This document shows positions 4,881 through 5,529 of a DNA stretch of 5,529 bases, piece by piece (the stretch's first letter is position 1; every line of letters starts with the position of its first letter). The notes beneath the pieces were generated by a model. It ran no database searches. It saw only the letters and a program-made list of their open reading frames with translations, and was not told the origin of the DNA. The stretch is from the NCBI GenBank assembly GCA_007135385.1, contig SLIY01000303.1, forward strand, positions 1 through 5,529, read 5' to 3'. The translations under genes were made by a program, and so were the position numbers. This stretch comes from Leptolyngbyaceae cyanobacterium CSSed165cm_216 (lineage in GTDB: Bacteria > Cyanobacteriota > Cyanobacteriia > Phormidesmidales > Phormidesmidaceae).

Positions 4881-5248
4881 TCCCACTTAGCTGGCTCACA
4901 GGCGGCTAACCCTAAGCTAGGATCACGGTGGTAGTCGGCTGTCGGTTGCCATGGGGTAATCGTCAGTTGTCGGTCAATGTGATACAGGTAGGCCACCTCA
5001 GGAAAATGCCTGGTCCCTACCTTGAGGTTGGAAAAGTCGTCCTCACAAATTTCAAACCCGAATCGCACGATCACCTGAGCTGCCAAGCATTCTGGAGTAT
5101 CGGTAGACTCCCCAGAGGTTTTGCGTTCTTCTGAAAATTTTTCAAGAAATGGCTTCAGTAGGCGCAGCACCCTGTCCGGGTTGCCGTTACGACTGGCGTA
5201 GATGATGACCGGACTGTCTTCGATCAAAATTTCGCACGGAATCAACAT
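4877..5248 (-). CDS. Conserved-looking hypothetical protein (123 aa)
   Basis: A complete ORF from ATG 5248; an in-frame TTG at 5254 would add two residues but the ATG is preferred. No strong ribosome site is visible (GAG about 11 nt upstream). The protein is soluble, without signal peptide or membrane helix. It opens with two beta-strands (MLIPCEILIE and SPVIIYAS, residues 1-19), a helix (PDRVLRLLKPFLEKFSEER, 24-42), a polar loop (43-52), then ECLAAQVIVRFGFEICEDDFSNLKVG (53-78), a strand pair around VAYLYHIDRQLTITPWQP (85-102) and a short tail SLGLAACEPAKWD. The alpha/beta layout, acidic ICEDD motif and four cysteines (5, 54, 68, 117) are notable, but I recognise no family and assign no function. 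It is convergent with the exported-protein gene and divergent from the truncated gene at 5432. Confidence 0.7.
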   Translation of the reverse strand: MLIPCEILIEDSPVIIYASRNGNPDRVLRLLKPFLEKFSEERKTSGESTDTPECLAAQVIVRFGFEICEDDFSNLKVGTRHFPEVAYLYHIDRQLTITPWQPTADYHRDPSLGLAACEPAKWD

Positions 5249-5431
5249 GATCAAGTTATCTCAACGCTTCGTTTTAGGGTACACCGATGCCCGGGAATAA
5301 CCGCGAAGAAATCCTGCTCGCAGATCAGCGATCTCCAGCCCAAGATTGTCAACCAGTTAACTGTCCTAAAGAAAACGCTATCCTATGCTGAGAGCTCAAT
5401 CCTATCCCTGAACCGTTACCCCAAAGGACGC
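5249..5431. other. Divergent intergenic region before the truncated gene
   Basis: About 180 bases between two divergent starts. It contains only a weak rightward promoter candidate, listed separately. No repeats or RNA genes are recognised. Confidence 0.4.
5357..5384 (+). promoter_or_regulatory. Weak candidate promoter for the truncated gene
   Basis: TTAACT (5357-5362, 4/6 to the -35 consensus) and TATCCT (5379-5384, 4/6 to the -10 consensus) are separated by 16 bp. The predicted transcript would begin near 5391, about 40 bp before GTG 5432. The match is modest and could be chance. Confidence 0.2.
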
Positions 5432-5529
5432 GTGAACGCAGCAGAACAGGCAAACAGTATTGAATTCGCCAGCAAAATTGCCGCGATTGTTGGCCTCTTT
5501 AAGGGGGAATTTCCCGACCTGAGGGTCGA
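5432..5529 (+). CDS. 5' end of an unidentified gene, cut by the window edge
   Basis: From GTG 5432 the frame stays open to the end of the window (32 complete codons). AAAGGA (5423-5428) precedes the GTG with a short spacer of about three bases. The visible peptide begins VNAAEQANSIEF and contains SKIAAIVGLFKGEFPDLRV, an amphipathic helix followed by a Gly-Glu-Phe-Pro-Asp turn. There is no signal peptide. The frame is also open upstream of the GTG but without an ATG, so the start is not certain. I do not recognise the family from this fragment. Confidence 0.5.
   Translation, partial: MNAAEQANSIEFASKIAAIVGLFKGEFPDLRV

Overview
The window looks like chromosomal DNA of a cyanobacterium, most likely a filamentous, non-heterocystous Leptolyngbya-like lineage (the lineage is inference). 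The anchor is a full-length SasA, the KaiC-binding histidine kinase of the circadian output pathway, which is found only in cyanobacteria. Four copies of the cyanobacterial HIP1 octamer GCGATCGC and two arrays of heptameric repeats agree with this. GC content is moderate, and no phage, plasmid, rRNA, tRNA or CRISPR features are visible.

Layout, left to right. (1) A 63-aa conserved-looking hypothetical protein (+, 36-227). (2) A convergent intergenic gap holding a roughly 140-bp palindromic, MITE-like element (311-447). It has imperfect terminal inverted repeats, TA on both sides and a core of eight in-register 7-bp repeats. (3) A START/SRPBCC-fold protein on the minus strand (475-1068). (4) A divergent intergenic region with a second heptamer array (1298-1367), not bounded by the same terminal repeats. 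(5) A 64-aa two-helix membrane protein (+, 1420-1614), whose stop lies 4 bp from the stop of (6) a six-helix YihY/BrkB-type membrane protein (-, 1619-2521). (7) sasA (-, 2622-3797), 100 bp upstream of the BrkB-like gene and possibly co-transcribed with it. (8) A divergent non-coding region of about 500 bp with several dyad-symmetric motifs, including three copies of TTAGGTG upstream of sasA. (9) An exported protein of unknown function (+, 4317-4880), whose stop codon overlaps that of (10) a 123-aa acidic hypothetical protein (-, 4877-5248). (11) The 5' end of another gene (+, from GTG 5432), cut by the window edge.

The neighbours do not form one obvious pathway. sasA is the only gene with a well-defined role; the rest are a membrane-transport-like protein, a lipid-binding-fold protein and several uncharacterised proteins. 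The most interesting non-gene structure is the heptamer system: the same 7-bp unit, about GTNNACC, appears in two unrelated intergenic gaps, once as the palindromic core of a putative mobile element and once as a bare array. No clearly new enzyme system, defence island or RNA gene is evident.
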